Notes under the pieces: model-generated
Database searches by the model: none
The model's input: the letters and a program-made list of their open reading frames with translations, nothing else
Told to the model about the DNA's origin: nothing
Program-made: the position numbers and the translations under genes
Source of the DNA: DATEPR01 sp036503065
Lineage (GTDB): Bacteria > Actinomycetota > Actinomycetes > Mycobacteriales > Pseudonocardiaceae
DNA length: 17,586 bases
Direction of reading: 5' to 3'
Assembly (NCBI GenBank): GCA_036503065.1
Contig: DASXXM010000434.1
Location: forward strand, 1-17,586
Shown here: positions 1-7,868 of the stretch, in pieces
Layout of the letters: every line of letters begins with the position of its first letter
Position numbering within the stretch: the stretch's first letter is position 1

Positions 1-365
<365 letters not shown>

Positions 366-367
366 AA

Positions 368-387
368 GCCCCGAGGGCGTGCGGGGC
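368..387. terminator. Candidate hairpin terminator after TetR 1
   Basis: GCCCCG (368-373) and CGGGGC (382-387) form a 6-bp G/C stem around an 8-base loop. It lies about 20 bases beyond the stop codon of the minus-strand TetR gene. There is no U-run, which is common for actinomycete terminators. The short stem makes this a modest call. Confidence 0.4.
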
Positions 388-408
388 GTCGAATCTCGAA
401 TTCGCTGG

Positions 409-1080
409 TTATGATCGGCGTTGGCGCATCAGGAGCAGGTCGGCGTCACTGAGCGGTCGGGCGGGGAGTTCCGTGACACCCGTGCGGGTCGGGCGCAGGC
501 CGTCGAGTAGGTAGCCGAGCGCGCGTCGGTACAGGTCGGGCCGTTCGGCGCCGCCCAGTGCGATGGCGGCCTGGACGCCGACGGAGAGCAGCATCATGTC
601 GGTGGCGTGGAAGTCGGCGCGCAGCACGCCGGCCTTTTTGGCGCGCCGCACCAGCTTGGTCAGGTGCGTGCCCATGGTCTGGTGATTCTCGTGCACCAGG
701 GCGGCCAACCGGTGTGGGGGAGTGCCGCGCGACCAGCCGAGTGACGCGGTGAAGCCGCCGGTGGTCAACTCGCGCAGGCCCCGGTCGTTGGCCAGCATCT
801 GGATCGAGAGCTCGAAGAACCGCACGAAACCGTCCCAGATGTCCGGTGCCGTGCTTGCCGAGCGGGCCAGCTCCTCGCCCGCGCGGATCGGCGTCGCGTA
901 CACCTCGTAGATGAGGTCGTCCTTGTTGGCGAATCGCCGGTAGACCGTGCCGACGCCGACCCCGGCGTGCCTGGCCACATCCGCTTGTGTCGCGCTGAGG
1001 CCCTGCGTGGCGAACACCTCGGCCGCCGCGGCCAACACCCGTTCGAGATTGGACTGAGCGTCCCGGCGTAGCCCTGTCAT
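409..1080 (-). CDS. TetR/AcrR-family transcriptional regulator (TetR 1)
   Basis: The 223-aa protein has an N-terminal TetR helix-turn-helix domain at about residues 10-56. It contains the characteristic run AxxVFATQGLSATQ, then VARHAGVGVGTVYRRFANKDDL with the usual GTVYRRF recognition-helix ending. The rest is an alpha-helical ligand-binding and dimerisation domain with no recognisable ligand signature. The gene is divergent from the DUF6351 gene, and the 98-bp gap holds a perfect 16-bp palindrome at 1144-1159. Related sites sit upstream of two further transcription units, and the other two TetR genes here have their own different inverted repeats. TetR 1 is therefore the likely repressor of the DUF6351/transporter/hydrolase/ligase set; this is inference. 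The ATG at 1080 is used. No good ribosome-binding site precedes it, so a weak or leaderless start is possible. Confidence 0.9.
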   Translation of the reverse strand: MTGLRRDAQSNLERVLAAAAEVFATQGLSATQADVARHAGVGVGTVYRRFANKDDLIYEVYATPIRAGEELARSASTAPDIWDGFVRFFELSIQMLANDRGLRELTTGGFTASLGWSRGTPPHRLAALVHENHQTMGTHLTKLVRRAKKAGVLRADFHATDMMLLSVGVQAAIALGGAERPDLYRRALGYLLDGLRPTRTGVTELPARPLSDADLLLMRQRRS

Positions 1081-1092
1081 CTGGGCAGACTA

Positions 1093-1119
1093 CCGCACGT
1101 GAGCAACGGTTCCGTGCGG
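1093..1119. promoter_or_regulatory. Secondary inverted repeat in the TetR 1/DUF6351 divergent gap
   Basis: CCGCACG at 1093-1099 and CGTGCGG at 1113-1119 are perfect inverted 7-mers separated by 13 bases. They lie 13 bp upstream of the TetR 1 start and upstream of the main palindrome. They could be a second operator or a hairpin in the TetR 1 leader. The short arms make chance occurrence possible in G+C-rich DNA. Confidence 0.3.
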
Positions 1120-1138
1120 GTGACAGCTGTGCTACGGT
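1110..1138 (+). promoter_or_regulatory. Weak candidate promoter of the DUF6351 gene
   Basis: TTCCGT (1110-1115) and TACGGT (1133-1138) are 17 bp apart and would place transcription start close to the operator at 1144-1159. The -35 match is poor. The call rests mainly on matching the promoter-then-operator order seen at the transporter operon. Confidence 0.3.
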
Positions 1139-1143
1139 CTTAG

Positions 1144-1159
1144 CGGAATAGCTATTCCG
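1144..1159. promoter_or_regulatory. Palindromic operator, site 1 (CGGAATAGCTATTCCG)
   Basis: This is a perfect 16-bp palindrome between divergent TetR 1 and the DUF6351 gene, 19 bp upstream of the DUF6351 ATG. Related sites lie at 7106-7121 and 8606-8621. Its size and symmetry fit a TetR-family operator. TetR 1 is the nearest regulator and the likely binder. Confidence 0.75.
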
Positions 1160-1178
1160 ACTATCCGGAAGGCTGTTG

Positions 1179-3242
1179 ATGTCAGTCAAGCTCGTGCTGG
1201 GTGTGGCAGTCCTGCTCGCCTCGGCCGTGTCCGCGCCGGCCGTCGTCTCGTCCGGCCTGGCCATCACGTCGGTGTCCAATCCGCATCCGGATCTGGTCAG
1301 CGGCGGCCAGGTACTGCTTCGGGTCAGCCGTGCCGACGTCCGCGTCACGCGTGACGGCACGGACGTCACGTCCGCGTTCGTGCGCCAGCCCGACGGCACC
1401 TCCCTCGGCCTCATCACTGGACTGCGCAACGGTCGCAACGACATCGCGGCACGCGGTGCCGGCGGCCGCGCGGATCTCGTGGTGACGAACCATCCGAGCA
1501 CCGGCCCGATCTTCTCCGGTCCGCGACAGGAACCGTTCTTCTGCCAGACCACGTCGTTCGGTCTTGCGGCGTCGGTGCCGCCATTGTGCAGTGCGCCGAC
1601 ACAGGTCAGTTACCTTTACATGTCGACCAACGGTTCCTTCGTGCCACTTGCGGATCCGGCCGTGTCGCCGCCCGATCTGGCGCGGACGACCGTGAACGGG
1701 CGGTCCGTGCCCTATGTCGTCCGCTTGGAACAGGGCACCATCGACCGGGCGGTCTACCAGATCGCGGCGCTCTACGACGGCACGAACCCGCAGCCGCTAC
1801 GACCCGACACGAGTTGGAACCAGCGCCTGGTCTACACATTCGGCTTCGGCTGCGACGCGGGCTACCACCAGGGCACAATTACCGGCGGCGTCCTGAACGA
1901 CCTGTTCCTGCACCAGGGTTACGCCGTCGCGTCCTCGACGCTGAACGTGCTGAACAACAACTGCAACACCGTGCTGTCGGCCGAGGCGGCGATGATGGTG
2001 AAGGAGCACTTCATCGACACGTACGGCCCGGTGGCGCACACGATCGGCTGGGGTGCTTCCGGCGGCTCGATCCAGCAGTACGACATCGCGGACGCCTATC
2101 CCGGTCTGCTGGACGGCATCATTCCCGGCGCGTCGTTCCCCAACGCCAATGGCACCATCCTCGACATCGTCAGCGACTGCGTGCTGATGGACAACTATTT
2201 CGCCGGCCATCCCGGCTACACGCTCGCCCAGCAGACGGCCGTGGCCGGCTTCGGTTTCGGGTCGTCCTGCCCGTCGTGGGACGCGTCGTTCGACAGCCGG
2301 TTGCAGCCGACCGCGAGCTGCGACCCGAGCATTCCGCTTTCCGCACAGTGGAACGCCGTGACGAATCCGAATGGCGTCCGCTGCGAGGCGGCCGAGCAAC
2401 TCGTCAACCAGCTCGGTGTCAACCGGCAGAACGGTTTCGTCAACAGCTATCTGGACAATGTGGGTATCCAGTATGGACTGTCCTCGCTGAAGTCCGGCGC
2501 GATCACGCCGGAACAGTTCGTCAGCCTGAACGAGAGCATCGGCGGCCTCGACACCCTGGGCAGCCCGGTACCGCAACGCTCGACGGCTGATTCCCAGGCG
2601 CTGCGGGCGATGTATCGCGACGACCTGAACCTGTCCGCGACGCTCGGCCTGGAAACCACACCGGTCATCGACCAGCGGGACTACGTCGACGAGGTACCGG
2701 GCCTCAACATCCACACGGCGTCGTGGTCCTACGTGACCCGCCAGCGCATGGCCGAAGCAGGCGACGCGGCGAACCAGGTGATCATCGAGAACAGCCCGAC
2801 GTTCACGCCACAGGCCGACGCCTACGACCTGACCCAGATGGAACAGTGGTTGAACAACATCGAGGCCGACACGAGCCATCGCTCCGCCCATGCCAAGGTC
2901 GCCGTCGACAAGCCGGCCAGCCTGGTGGACGGCTGTTTCGTCACGGCGACCAGCGCGCCGGTACCGCAACCCGGCGGCCTGTCCTTCACCGGAACCGCGG
3001 GGCCGTGCCCTGCGGCCTACCCGGTCTACGCCAATCCCCGGCTGGTCGCCGGCCAGCCGTTGGACCTGGCGTCCCTGAAGTGCGCGCTGACACCGATCAA
3101 CTTCGCGAGCTATCCGGTGACGTTCACCGCCGACCAGCGGGCGCGGCTGCTGGCGACGTTCCCGAACGGTGTGTGTGACTACACCGAACCGGGCGTCCAG
3201 CAGCAGGCCCCGCGTGGCACCTGGCTGAGTTACGGCGACTGA
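1179..3242 (+). CDS. Exported DUF6351 (tannase-like alpha/beta hydrolase) protein
   Basis: The 687-aa protein opens with a signal peptide (basic MSVK, hydrophobic VLGVAVLLASAVSA), so it acts outside the cell or at the surface. The overall sequence matches the DUF6351 family, whose members resemble tannase/feruloyl-esterase-type hydrolases. A nucleophile-elbow-like motif G-A-S-G-G (residues 292-296, Ser294) lies in GWGASGGSIQQYD. Many cysteines (for example near residues 115-130 and 385-400) suggest disulfides of a secreted enzyme. The ATG at 1179 is preferred over the TTG at 1176 because GGAAGG at 1167-1172 is then 6 bases upstream. A palindromic operator lies just upstream and a strong hairpin follows the stop. 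Substrate unknown; ester hydrolysis is inferred from fold and motif. Confidence 0.85.
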   Translation: MSVKLVLGVAVLLASAVSAPAVVSSGLAITSVSNPHPDLVSGGQVLLRVSRADVRVTRDGTDVTSAFVRQPDGTSLGLITGLRNGRNDIAARGAGGRADLVVTNHPSTGPIFSGPRQEPFFCQTTSFGLAASVPPLCSAPTQVSYLYMSTNGSFVPLADPAVSPPDLARTTVNGRSVPYVVRLEQGTIDRAVYQIAALYDGTNPQPLRPDTSWNQRLVYTFGFGCDAGYHQGTITGGVLNDLFLHQGYAVASSTLNVLNNNCNTVLSAEAAMMVKEHFIDTYGPVAHTIGWGASGGSIQQYDIADAYPGLLDGIIPGASFPNANGTILDIVSDCVLMDNYFAGHPGYTLAQQTAVAGFGFGSSCPSWDASFDSRLQPTASCDPSIPLSAQWNAVTNPNGVRCEAAEQLVNQLGVNRQNGFVNSYLDNVGIQYGLSSLKSGAITPEQFVSLNESIGGLDTLGSPVPQRSTADSQALRAMYRDDLNLSATLGLETTPVIDQRDYVDEVPGLNIHTASWSYVTRQRMAEAGDAANQVIIENSPTFTPQADAYDLTQMEQWLNNIEADTSHRSAHAKVAVDKPASLVDGCFVTATSAPVPQPGGLSFTGTAGPCPAAYPVYANPRLVAGQPLDLASLKCALTPINFASYPVTFTADQRARLLATFPNGVCDYTEPGVQQQAPRGTWLSYGD

Positions 3243-3247
3243 CGTGG

Positions 3248-3280
3248 AAAGGGGGCCGCGACCGAGGTCGCGGCCCCTTT
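3248..3280. terminator. Bidirectional terminator between DUF6351 gene and ligase operon
   Basis: GGGGCCGCGAC (3252-3262) pairs perfectly with GTCGCGGCCCC (3267-3277) around the loop CGAG. The stem is flanked by AAAG on the left and TTT on the right, so it can end transcription from both sides. It sits in the 42-bp gap between two convergent genes, which fits a shared terminator. Confidence 0.85.
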
Positions 3281-3284
3281 CAGT

Positions 3285-4613
3285 TCAGCGCAGGTCTTTG
3301 ACGCGCTGGAGTTTCCCGGCCGACCGTTCGAGGGTGTCCGGGTCCACGATCGCCACCTCGACCGTCACCCCGATGCCGTCCTTGACCGCGGTGACGATCG
3401 CCGTCATGGCGGTGTCGCGCCGGTCGGCGCCGGCACCGGGGCGGGCTTCGGCGCGGATGACCAGGTGGTCCAGTCGCCCCCGCTTCGTCAGCTCGATCTG
3501 GAAGTGCGGGGCGACGCCGTCCGTGCGCAGGACGATCTCCTCGATCTGGCTGGGGAAGAGGTTCACCCCGCGCAGGATGATCATGTCGTCGGACCGGCCG
3601 GTGACCTTCGCCATCCGACGGAACGGTGCCCGCGCGGTCCCGGGCAGCAGCCGGGTCAGGTCCCGGGTGCGGTAGCGGATGATCGGCAGTGCCTCTTTCG
3701 TGAGCGAGGTGAAGACCAACTCGCCCTCGTCCCCCATGGACAGCACCGTGCCGGTCTCCGGGTCGACCACCTCGGGATAGAAGTGGTCCTCCCAGATGTG
3801 CGGACCGTCCTTCGTCTCAACGCATTCCTGTGCCACACCGGGCCCGATCACTTCGGACAGGCCGTAGATGTCCACCGCGTGGATGTCCGCGCGCTCCTCG
3901 ATCTCACGTCGCATCTGCTCGGTCCACGGCTCCGCGCCGAAGATCCCGACGCGCAGTGACGTGTCGCGCGGGTCGATGCCCTGGCGTTCGAACTCGTCCA
4001 GCAGGGTGAGCATGTAGGACGGTGTCACCATGATGATCTCCGGCCGGAAGTCCTGGATGATCTGGACCTGCCGGGCGCTCATCCCGCCGGACGCGGGGAT
4101 GACGGTGCAGCCGGCCCGTTCCGCGCCGTAGTGGGCGCCGAGTCCGCCGGTGAACAGGCCGTAGCCGTAGGCGATGTGCACCTTGTGGCCGGCGCGGCCG
4201 CCCGCCGCGCGGATGCTCCGCGCGACCACGTAGGCCCACATGTCGAGGTCGTTGTCGGTGTAGCCGACCACGGTGGGGCGACCTGTCGTGCCGCTGGAGG
4301 CGTGCACGCGGCGCACCTGCGACATCGGCACCGCGAACATGCCGAAGGGATACGTCGCCCGCAGGTCTTCCTTGGTGGTGAAAGGGAAGCGGGCGAGATC
4401 GTCGAGCGACCCGCAGTCCGCGGGCCCGATCCCGGCCTGGTCGAACTTGCGCCGATAGTGCGGCACGTTCTCGTAGGCGTGGCGCAGGGTGGTCTGTAGC
4501 CGGGTCAGTTGCAGCGCCGCCAGTTCGTCGGCGCCCAGCCGCTCCCCGCCGTCCAACATGTCGTTGGGCGGCGGGGAGCCGAGCCGGCGAATCGAAGTCA
4601 CATTGCTGGTCAC
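3285..4613 (-). CDS. paaK: Phenylacetate-CoA ligase-like adenylate-forming enzyme
   Basis: This 442-aa cytoplasmic enzyme matches the PaaK family, which joins an aryl-acetic or similar acid to CoA using ATP. Visible motifs are the phosphate-binding loop SSGTTGRPT (106-114), YGLSE (250-254), RYRTRDLTRL (about 313-322), GRSDDM (339-344) with ILRGVNLFPSQIEE, and a C-terminal SAGKLQRV with the expected lysine (Lys434). Length is normal for the family. The GTG at 4611-4613 overlaps the TGA of the upstream hydrolase in a 4-base GTGA junction, so the two are probably translationally coupled. ATG at 4557-4559 is an alternative start and begins where many relatives do (MLDGGERL), but it lacks a Shine-Dalgarno. 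No other phenylacetate-pathway gene is present, so the true acid may differ from phenylacetate. It is last gene of a three-gene operon. Confidence 0.9.
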   Translation of the reverse strand: MTSNVTSIRRLGSPPPNDMLDGGERLGADELAALQLTRLQTTLRHAYENVPHYRRKFDQAGIGPADCGSLDDLARFPFTTKEDLRATYPFGMFAVPMSQVRRVHASSGTTGRPTVVGYTDNDLDMWAYVVARSIRAAGGRAGHKVHIAYGYGLFTGGLGAHYGAERAGCTVIPASGGMSARQVQIIQDFRPEIIMVTPSYMLTLLDEFERQGIDPRDTSLRVGIFGAEPWTEQMRREIEERADIHAVDIYGLSEVIGPGVAQECVETKDGPHIWEDHFYPEVVDPETGTVLSMGDEGELVFTSLTKEALPIIRYRTRDLTRLLPGTARAPFRRMAKVTGRSDDMIILRGVNLFPSQIEEIVLRTDGVAPHFQIELTKRGRLDHLVIRAEARPGAGADRRDTAMTAIVTAVKDGIGVTVEVAIVDPDTLERSAGKLQRVKDLR

Positions 4614-6301
4614 GAGGACGGGCCCCAGTTGGTCGGGCTGGTGGTGAACGCACCGGGCGAGGTCAGGGGCAGGTTGACGAACGACGGCGCCCGGTCGATC
4701 GTGTAGACGCCACCAGCCAGGTTGGCCAGTTCCTGCGGTGTCGGGGCCAGCGTCGTGTGGAAGTTGGCAGGCTGCTGGCTGGTGAGGACGACCTGCAGCC
4801 GGTCGCCCGCCGGGATCTGGGTGAAGTTGGCCAGTAGCGCGATGTCGAACCGGGTGGTCCGGCCGGGCACCACGGACTTCTGGCTCGCCTGGGTGAACGG
4901 ATGGCTGGGCGACAGCAACGTGTGTCCCTCGCCGAACCAACTCGTGGCCGGATCCAGTCGGCGCTGGCTGCCCAGCAGCGCCCCGTCCGCCTGCTTGACG
5001 ACCGAACCGTCCGCCGCGACGAGGTTCAGCGTCGCGGTCAGCTCGACCTCCGACGTGGTCGACCGGGCATAGACGGTGACGTCGGTCGGACCGTTGAGGA
5101 CGGCGGCCCTGGTGAGCGGGGGCGTGGTGTAGGTCAGCGTGCTGGTCGGTGCCCACGTGAGGCTGTCGGTACCACTGCCGAGATGGTAGGTCCGCACGTC
5201 CGTTGCGGGCGGCCACGCGGCCTGGTCGACCCAGCGGTTCGCGCCGTTCTCGAACAGGTGCAGCGGGGTGGCCGTGGTGGCCATACCGGTGGGCTCGCCC
5301 TTCAGCCAGGTGTCGTACCAGCGCAACTTGATGGCCTCCAGTACTGGTCCGTCGACGTTCTCGCCGTGCGTCCAGGGACCGATGATCGCCTGGTAGCGGC
5401 CGGTGACCGGCGCGCCGGCCCGGATCGGTGCGGTGGTCGGACGGTGGAAGTACGCGTTCTGCGCGGCCACGTAGTCACCGAGATTGCCGCCGGGGAACAG
5501 GTCGTGCCAGCCGGCCTCGGTCAGCGCGGGGATGCCGTTGGCCACGATCGTCGGCATCAGGTTCTGGACGTCCAGCGCCTGCCAGTAGCTGTTGTCGTAC
5601 GAACGGGGACCGCCGGTGGCCTGTTGGGCGACCGTGACGGACTGCGGGTCCGTGGCGGGATTGTCCTGCGGGCCTCGTGGCTCGGCGTGGGCGATGCCGG
5701 CGACGAACGGGGTGGGCATCCCGCCGTCGCCGGTGAGGTCGTTGTAGAAGTTCGAGTCCGTGCAGAACGGGGTCATCGCCTTGAGCGCCGAGTGCCGGCC
5801 GACGGCCGCGGCGGTGAACCACTGGTTGACACCGAGATAGGAACAGCCGTCCAGCCCGACGGCACCGTCCGAACCGGACAGTGTGTGTGCCGCCCAGTTG
5901 ACCAACTCGGCCCCGTCCTGCCCCTGGCGCTGCCCGAACCAGTCGACCTGGCCGCCGGACGCACCGGTGCCCCGCACCGCGGACGCCACATAGATGTAGC
6001 CCCGTTGCACGAAGTAGTCACCGGCGCCGGTCGGGCCGGCACGTCCGGTGCCGTAAGGGTTCTGGGTCAGCAGCACGGGAAAGCGCCCGGTCACCCGCGC
6101 GCCCGTGGCGGGATCGGTCGGATAGACGACCTCGGTCGAGATGACGACACCGTCGTCCATGGTGACCGGTATCGTCACGGGCTTGCTCACCCCGAAGGTG
6201 GCGGCCTCCGGTTGCCAGGTGGCCGCGCCGGCGAACTGGCCGCCGGTGACCATGGTCAGTAGGGACAGCGCGGCCAGGCCGGTGACGGCGGCTCGTCGCA
6301 T
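4610..6301 (-). CDS. Exported CocE/NonD-type (S15 family) hydrolase
   Basis: The 563-aa protein begins with a signal peptide (MRRAAVTGLAALSLLTMVTGGQFAGA, in short MRR plus a hydrophobic stretch ending near AGA) and is predicted to be secreted. It has the CocE/X-Pro dipeptidyl-peptidase layout. VRGTGASGG (109-117) is the strand-loop seen before the nucleophile. The nucleophile motif G-C-S-Y-L-G places Ser154. GWHD (264-267) carries the likely Asp267, and GPWTHG (308-313) the likely His312. A C-terminal jelly-roll-like domain with LQVVLTSQQP follows. The family cleaves esters or amides with acyl groups. GAAGGAG lies 8 bases upstream of the ATG, and the gap to the transporter gene upstream is 25 bp. 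Its stop overlaps the ligase start. The exported hydrolase and downstream ligase suggest release then activation of a carboxylic acid. Confidence 0.88.
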   Translation of the reverse strand: MRRAAVTGLAALSLLTMVTGGQFAGAATWQPEAATFGVSKPVTIPVTMDDGVVISTEVVYPTDPATGARVTGRFPVLLTQNPYGTGRAGPTGAGDYFVQRGYIYVASAVRGTGASGGQVDWFGQRQGQDGAELVNWAAHTLSGSDGAVGLDGCSYLGVNQWFTAAAVGRHSALKAMTPFCTDSNFYNDLTGDGGMPTPFVAGIAHAEPRGPQDNPATDPQSVTVAQQATGGPRSYDNSYWQALDVQNLMPTIVANGIPALTEAGWHDLFPGGNLGDYVAAQNAYFHRPTTAPIRAGAPVTGRYQAIIGPWTHGENVDGPVLEAIKLRWYDTWLKGEPTGMATTATPLHLFENGANRWVDQAAWPPATDVRTYHLGSGTDSLTWAPTSTLTYTTPPLTRAAVLNGPTDVTVYARSTTSEVELTATLNLVAADGSVVKQADGALLGSQRRLDPATSWFGEGHTLLSPSHPFTQASQKSVVPGRTTRFDIALLANFTQIPAGDRLQVVLTSQQPANFHTTLAPTPQELANLAGGVYTIDRAPSFVNLPLTSPGAFTTSPTNWGPSS

Positions 6302-6326
6302 CGCAGAGCTCCTTCGATGGTGGGGT

Positions 6327-7079
6327 TCAGGCGGCGAGTTCGGCCCGCAGGCCGGTCCGCGCGTTCCTGGTCAGGGGAAAGAGCGGGAACAGTGCCCGGC
6401 CCATGGTCTCGTTGGCCAGTTCGGCGAGCACGATGTAGAAGGCGGCCGCAGCCAGGATGATCTCCGCGTAGCCGGCCAGGTGCAGGGCACCGGTCTGGGC
6501 CGCGCCCGCGGCGGATGCGCCGAGGTACGCCACGAGCAGCGACACGATCGTGACGTCCAGCAACACGAACGCCGTCACCGTCACCGCATTGGTGCCCATG
6601 CTCACGATGGTGAAGATCAGGGTGACGACGAGCCAGGCGATCAGGAAGACACCGAGGGACTGTGCCACCGTGTGGCCCGCCAGCGCCCCGATGGCCTGTT
6701 TGGACAGTCCGGCGTTGGCGGGGGAGGACAGGACAGACGCCACGATGTGCGGTGCGACATAGACCTGGATCGCGGAATAGCCGATCCAGAACGCGCCGTA
6801 GGCGGTCAGGAACGCGGCGGCGAACGACGCGCCGGAGGCCAGTGCGAAGAATCCGGCCACGAGTTGGACGATGCCGCCGTAGAAGAACGTGCCCGGCAGG
6901 ATGATCGCGGCACCGGCCGGGCTGAGCACGCCGACGGTGGCCAGTCCCAGCGCCAGCGAGCACCAGGCGAAGCCCGCCGCCCCAACGGGCAGCGCATGGC
7001 CGATGCGGGGACCGCTCGCGGTCGCCGGTCTGTTGTCGTTGGCGGGGGCCGACAGTCTGGGCGCAGACAGCTCTGTCAT
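6327..7079 (-). CDS. SatP/GPR1-FUN34-YaaH-type carboxylate transporter
   Basis: This is a 250-aa integral membrane protein with about six hydrophobic helices after a polar N-terminus. FFYGGIVQLVAGFFAL, followed by AFLTAYGAFWIGYS, is the hallmark second-third helix region of the acetate uptake transporter family. The C-terminal LANETMGRALFPLFPL also matches the family ending. The usual NPAPLGLxGF signature of the first helix is replaced by HALPVGAAGF, so key Asn/Pro residues are missing and the substrate may not be acetate. The ATG at 7079 is preferred to the in-frame GTG at 7100 because GGAAGGA sits 7 bases upstream of it. First gene of the operon; a good promoter and a palindromic operator lie directly upstream. 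Confidence 0.85.
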   Translation of the reverse strand: MTELSAPRLSAPANDNRPATASGPRIGHALPVGAAGFAWCSLALGLATVGVLSPAGAAIILPGTFFYGGIVQLVAGFFALASGASFAAAFLTAYGAFWIGYSAIQVYVAPHIVASVLSSPANAGLSKQAIGALAGHTVAQSLGVFLIAWLVVTLIFTIVSMGTNAVTVTAFVLLDVTIVSLLVAYLGASAAGAAQTGALHLAGYAEIILAAAAFYIVLAELANETMGRALFPLFPLTRNARTGLRAELAA

Positions 7080-7103
7080 GGCATGGTCCTTCCGATCCAC
7101 GGA

Positions 7104-7123
7104 ATCGGAACAGCTATTCCGAT
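7104..7123. promoter_or_regulatory. Palindromic operator, site 2
   Basis: The core CGGAACAGCTATTCCG (7106-7121) differs from the perfect site at 1144-1159 by one base. The inverted symmetry extends to 20 bp (7104-7123) with a single mismatched pair. It lies immediately downstream of the -10 element of the transporter operon, a place where a bound repressor would block initiation. Similarity to site 1 implies the same regulator. Confidence 0.75.
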
Positions 7124-7130
7124 TGGGTGG

Positions 7131-7159
7131 ACTGTAGCTCAGAGCTGCACCTTCGCCAA
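7131..7159 (-). promoter_or_regulatory. Promoter of the transporter-hydrolase-ligase operon
   Basis: On the minus strand TTGGCG (complement of 7154-7159) and TACAGT (complement of 7131-7136) are separated by 17 bp. They are good matches to the housekeeping sigma -35 and -10 elements. Transcription would start near 7124, at the edge of operator site 2. Confidence 0.6.
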
Positions 7160-7174
7160 GTCTCGCGGTAACAT

Positions 7175-7189
7175 TTGGTCGTTGACCAA
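7175..7189. promoter_or_regulatory. Inverted repeat at the TetR 2 promoter
   Basis: TTGGTC and GACCAA are perfect inverted 6-mers around a 3-base centre (GTT). They lie 42 bp upstream of the TetR 2 ATG, directly after a possible -10 (TAACAT, 7169-7174). The position fits an autoregulatory TetR operator that could also affect the divergent transporter operon. It shares no sequence with the other operator types here. Confidence 0.55.
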
Positions 7190-7231
7190 GTTTGCCGACT
7201 GGTGCGCAGACCCGGAGAAAGGTGGCCCGGA

Positions 7232-7822
7232 ATGCGCTGGACCCAGGACGACGTCATCGCCGCCGCGTTCACGGTCCTCGAAACCGAAGGGCTCGAACGG
7301 TTGTCGCTGCGGGGAGTCGCCCGCACGCTCGGCGCGCACCTGAACTCCGTCAGCTGGTACGTCAAGACCAAACACAGCCTGATCGAGCGGATGGCCGACG
7401 CCATCATCGGGACCGTCCGCACCGACGACCTGCCCGCCGATCCCGTCGAGCGGGTACTGGTGGTCGTCGGCCGCTACCGCGCGGTCATGATCGACCACCG
7501 GGACGGCGGCCGGCTGGTCGCCGGCACCCGCATCGGAACCGGCGGCACCCTCCGTGTCGCCGAGGTCATCGTCGGTGCCCTGCTCGAAGCGGGATACGCG
7601 GAAGCGGCGGCCGCCCGGCTCTGCTGGGCGCTGGTCTACTTCACCCTCGGCCTCACCCAGGAACAGCAGACCAGCCCGCCGGAGTCGGCGATCCACCCGC
7701 TCGACCTCATCGACGACGGGACCTGTCCGGCGCTGGCCAAGGTCGGCGTGGGACTGCTCGTGCACGACTCGTTCGACGCGCGGTTCGACTACGGCCTGAC
7801 CCAACTGCTGCGCCCCGCATGA
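7232..7822 (+). CDS. TetR-family transcriptional regulator (TetR 2)
   Basis: The 196-aa protein starts MRWTQDDVIAAAF and carries a TetR helix-turn-helix at about residues 5-50 (LSLRGVARTLGAHLNSVSWYVKTK). The LNSVSWYVKTK ending resembles the TetR/TetR_C class rather than the more usual TVYRHF form. The remainder is helical, with a hydrophobic ALVYFTLGLTQEQQ segment typical of that C-terminal domain. The ATG at 7232 is chosen over an in-frame TTG at 7175. The TTG lies inside an inverted repeat and would add non-conserved residues, whereas AAAGGTGG precedes the ATG. The gene is divergent from the transporter operon and convergent with the next hydrolase. Its own inverted repeat at 7175-7189 suggests autoregulation; the ligand is unknown. 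Confidence 0.85.
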   Translation: MRWTQDDVIAAAFTVLETEGLERLSLRGVARTLGAHLNSVSWYVKTKHSLIERMADAIIGTVRTDDLPADPVERVLVVVGRYRAVMIDHRDGGRLVAGTRIGTGGTLRVAEVIVGALLEAGYAEAAAARLCWALVYFTLGLTQEQQTSPPESAIHPLDLIDDGTCPALAKVGVGLLVHDSFDARFDYGLTQLLRPA

Positions 7823-7868
7823 CGGGACCGACTCGCCGACCGTGCGGCAGGGACACCGCTGTGGTTCC

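Noticed and set aside
1144..1159. TGCTATAGCA array as extra copies of the TetR 1 operator
   Set aside because: The array core GCTATAGC and the operator core GAATAGCTATTC have different symmetry centres; only short AT-rich words are shared.
1797..2969. Long minus-strand open frame opposite the DUF6351 gene
   Set aside because: No recognisable domain, and codon-position bias favours the plus-strand gene with its signal peptide and hydrolase motif.
4614..5216. Upstream extension of the ligase reading frame to about 643 residues
   Set aside because: The extra residues are an out-of-frame reading of the CocE/S15 hydrolase gene and resemble no protein; PaaK similarity begins after the GTGA junction.
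4901..6262. Long plus-strand open frame opposite the CocE/S15 hydrolase
   Set aside because: The minus-strand protein has a full catalytic triad and signal peptide; the plus-strand reading is Gly/Arg-rich noise.
7823..7868. Terminator in the TetR 2/hydrolase A convergent gap
   Set aside because: No inverted repeat of convincing length was found in these 46 bp.
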